Positions 31,275 to 33,388 of a stretch of DNA of 33,388 nucleotides are shown here, in pieces. The stretch's first letter is position 1. Each line of letters opens with the position of its first letter. The DNA is from Candidatus Poribacteria bacterium (lineage in GTDB: Bacteria; Poribacteria; WGA-4E; WGA-3G), in the NCBI GenBank assembly GCA_022827185.1, contig JAJDTM010000064.1, positions 1-33,388 of the forward strand, written 5' to 3'. The translations under genes were made by a program, and so were the position numbers. Under the pieces are notes generated by a model. The model was not told where the DNA came from. It made no database searches and saw only the letters and a program-made list of their open reading frames with translations.

Positions 31275-33175
31275 AAATTCTGAACCTATTATTGATAATT
31301 TTACCGTTGATTTCTGGACTCTGTTTATCATTAAATGCCTTTGCTCAAACAAATGCCCTATGGGGGTTGCCACCTGGTGCCACAAATCGCATCGGAAAAG
31401 GCAGGGTCAATGAGATAAAATATTTTCCGGATGGTACGAAGCTCGCCGTTGCAAGCACTATAGGCATCTGGATTTACGATGTGCAGACAAGTGAACCGCT
31501 TGATCTGCTCACGGGACATACGGGGCCTGTCAATTCCATAGCGTTTAGTCCTGATGGCGGAACGTTTGCGACTGCGAGTGATGATAACACCGCTTGGTTA
31601 TGGGATGCCAACACGGGTGAACATAAAGTCAGTTGCGTAGGACATGGGGATGATGTCAATGCGGTAGCGTTCTCTCCCGATGGCGAAACCCTGGCTACTG
31701 GGAGTGACGACAACACGATTTGTCTGTGGAATCCGCGCACTGGGGAACAGATAGCGAGACTTGAGGGACATACGGAGCACGTTTATTCGGTGGCGTTCTC
31801 CCCGGATGGTGGGGTCCTTGCCAGCAGTGCAGCGTGGGGAGATGCTGGCATTCGGTTTTGGGATCCGCGCACGGCGAAATCTCTAAATATTTCCATTGAG
31901 GACACGGATTGGGTAGAACGTATTGTATACGCACCCGACGGCAGGACGCTTGTCAGTGGTGATACGGATCGCACGATCCGTTTTTGGGATATCGGCACCG
32001 GCGAACTTTTGAAAGCGCGCGAGACAGATGGTGTAGATGAAATTAACGCTGTAGTGTTTGCCCCGGATGGACGGACACTCGCCAGTGCGAGTAGTGACGA
32101 TCTTGTCAGCTTTTGGGATGTTGCGACCGGAGCACTCCTGAAGACGCTTGAACATGATGCGCCGGTTATCTCTGTGGCGTATTCGCCGGATGGAGAGACA
32201 GTCGCCAGTGCAAGCGAAGATGGTAAGATTCAGTTTTGGGATATCGCAACCCGTAAATCCTTAAGAACTGCTACAGGGCACGGTTTCCACGTCTTTTCTC
32301 TCGCATATTCTCCGGATGGTAACACGCTTGTAAGTGGGAACATCTCTAAAATCAACTTCTGGAATCTGGAAACCGGGGAACCCCTGAAAACCATCAGAGT
32401 TCAGCCGAAACACTTCCAGTCGGAAAACGTCCGTTCGGTAGCGTATTCACTGGATGGCAGTATACTTGCGAGTGCCGAATCTAATAAAGCGCGCCTATGG
32501 GATGTGGAGACGGGACGGTTTCTCGGAACTTTTACTGGACATAAAGGCGTGGTTTCCTCCGTTGCCTTTTCACCCGATGGTCGAATGCTGGCGAGCGGTA
32601 GTCAGGATAATACAGTCGGCTTGTGGGAGATCCGGGTTGGTGAACTGTACCTCATCGGTGATTTGTTGCAAATCCTTGCAGGCCATACAGAAGATGTCGC
32701 TTCTGTGGCGTTCTCATCTGATGGTGATATACTTGCGAGTGGGAGTCACGATAACACAGTCCGTTTGTGGAATGTTCAGACCGGGGATCTTTTGAATACC
32801 CTTATAAATCATACGGGAAAGGTTTATACTGTGGTGTATTCGCCGGATGGTAGCACAATAGCGAGTGGGAGTTGGGATGGCACGGTCTGCTTGTGGGACA
32901 GTCAAACAAGCGAACTTTTACAAACCCTCAGAGGGCATACGCGGAATGTTGCTTCTGTGGCGTTTTCACCGGATGGCGAGACGCTCGCCTGCGGCAACGA
33001 TGATACGATTCTTCTTTGGGACGTGCAGACAGGTACACTCTTGCACTCGCTTACAGGGCACATGGATTTAGTGGATAGTCTTGTGTATTCGCCGAATGGT
33101 GAGTGGCTTGCGAGTGGCAGTCGTGATGGGACGATCCTCTTGTGGGACCTCACAGAGTTGGTTACCGATCAGTAG
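31271..33175 (+). CDS. Secreted WD40 double-propeller protein 7, type B (634 aa)
   Basis: A signal peptide (MKILNLLLIILPLISGLCL, cleaved near NAFAQT) precedes 14 WD40 blades. Type B signatures are NALWGLPPGATNR, IKYFPDGTK, the insertion LYLIGDLLQILAGH and the tail WDLTELVTDQ. The ATG at 31271 overlaps the stop of gene 6 by 4 nt, so its translation is probably coupled to that of its type A partner. An in-frame start at 31256 inside gene 6 lacks a ribosome site. The next gene on the strand is the sigma factor at 33273. Confidence 0.93.
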   Translation: MKILNLLLIILPLISGLCLSLNAFAQTNALWGLPPGATNRIGKGRVNEIKYFPDGTKLAVASTIGIWIYDVQTSEPLDLLTGHTGPVNSIAFSPDGGTFATASDDNTAWLWDANTGEHKVSCVGHGDDVNAVAFSPDGETLATGSDDNTICLWNPRTGEQIARLEGHTEHVYSVAFSPDGGVLASSAAWGDAGIRFWDPRTAKSLNISIEDTDWVERIVYAPDGRTLVSGDTDRTIRFWDIGTGELLKARETDGVDEINAVVFAPDGRTLASASSDDLVSFWDVATGALLKTLEHDAPVISVAYSPDGETVASASEDGKIQFWDIATRKSLRTATGHGFHVFSLAYSPDGNTLVSGNISKINFWNLETGEPLKTIRVQPKHFQSENVRSVAYSLDGSILASAESNKARLWDVETGRFLGTFTGHKGVVSSVAFSPDGRMLASGSQDNTVGLWEIRVGELYLIGDLLQILAGHTEDVASVAFSSDGDILASGSHDNTVRLWNVQTGDLLNTLINHTGKVYTVVYSPDGSTIASGSWDGTVCLWDSQTSELLQTLRGHTRNVASVAFSPDGETLACGNDDTILLWDVQTGTLLHSLTGHMDLVDSLVYSPNGEWLASGSRDGTILLWDLTELVTDQ

Positions 33176-33272
33176 ACAATCTGAATATTCCATTTTATTT
33201 TTTTAAACTTTTTTCCGTAAAAATCCCCTCTTTAAATTAAAAGCGATTATAAATTTTGTTTATGCACAACTT

Positions 33273-33388
33273 ATGCCTAACAATTTACCTCCCTTCAATG
33301 ATCTAACGGATGAAGAACTCATTCGGCTCGTCCAAAACCGGAATGAGGCGGCATTTTCAGAGTTAATATTCCGTTATACGCCACGAAT
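33273..33388 (+). CDS. N-terminus of an ECF-type RNA polymerase sigma factor (runs off the window)
   Basis: From the ATG at 33273 the frame stays open to the window end and gives 38 codons, starting MPNNLPPFNDLTDEELIRL. The segment DEELIRLVQNRNEAAFSEL followed by IFRYTPR is the typical start of sigma70 region 2 in ECF sigma factors. No strong ribosome site is visible and the upstream 33176-33272 is AT-rich without a clear terminator. It lies 97 nt after WD40 gene 7 on the same strand. Whether it controls the array cannot be told from here. Confidence 0.75.
   Translation, partial: MPNNLPPFNDLTDEELIRLVQNRNEAAFSELIFRYTPR

Noticed and set aside
18294..33175. NACHT-WD40 or kinase-WD40 defence-type receptors
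   Set aside because: Each protein is fully accounted for by a signal peptide and blades; no nucleotide-binding or kinase motif is present.

Overview
The window looks like a chromosomal piece of a sponge-associated or environmental bacterium of the Candidatus Poribacteria type. This is inferred from content, not from a marker gene. The signs are: secreted proteins with LamG, cohesin and dockerin modules (with the dockerin motif NILDLTLVA); a PhyH dioxygenase; CRTAC1/ASPIC-UnbV and TPR proteins; expanded secreted WD40 proteins; and many short palindromic repeats and MITE-like elements in the gaps. No rRNA, tRNA, CRISPR array or phage gene was seen.

Layout. (1) 1-6812, minus strand: the start of an unidentified gene, a short and a long NfeD protein (membrane protease/scaffold pair), a SIS-domain sugar-phosphate isomerase, a ROK sugar kinase and an FGGY carbohydrate kinase (a probable sugar-salvage group), then an unknown 148-aa protein behind overlapping inverted repeats. 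(2) 6813-10665, plus strand: repeat-rich spacer, a small coiled-coil-like protein, a PhyH-family dioxygenase and a secreted cohesin-dockerin protein. (3) 10866-16440, minus strand: two tandem LamG paralogues, then an aldo/keto reductase > CRTAC1 > TPR operon in which the last two genes overlap by 4 nt. (4) 16664-18134, plus strand: a NodB-type deacetylase and a PAP2 phosphatase, each behind a good sigma70-type promoter. (5) 18294-33175, plus strand: seven consecutive secreted WD40 proteins of about 630 aa. The window ends in the first 38 codons of an ECF-type sigma factor.

The most unusual feature is the 15-kb WD40 array. Each protein has an export signal and then 14 (once 15) WD40 blades, which suits two stacked seven-bladed propellers and leaves no room for an enzymatic domain. 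Judged by N-terminal and C-terminal signatures, the seven genes alternate strictly between two subfamilies, B-A-B-A-B-A-B. This suggests that a two-gene unit was duplicated repeatedly and that the two types act as partners. The last A-B pair overlaps by ATGA. Nearly identical blade-length DNA repeats inside genes 2 and 4 point to continuing blade duplication or gene conversion.

The gaps also hold a MITE-like family (termini AGGACTTACGCA / TGCGTAAGTCCT). Five copies are visible; two have exact 6-bp target duplications and one a 5-of-6 match. Remnants that may come from an IS200/IS605 element lie between WD40 genes 1 and 2.
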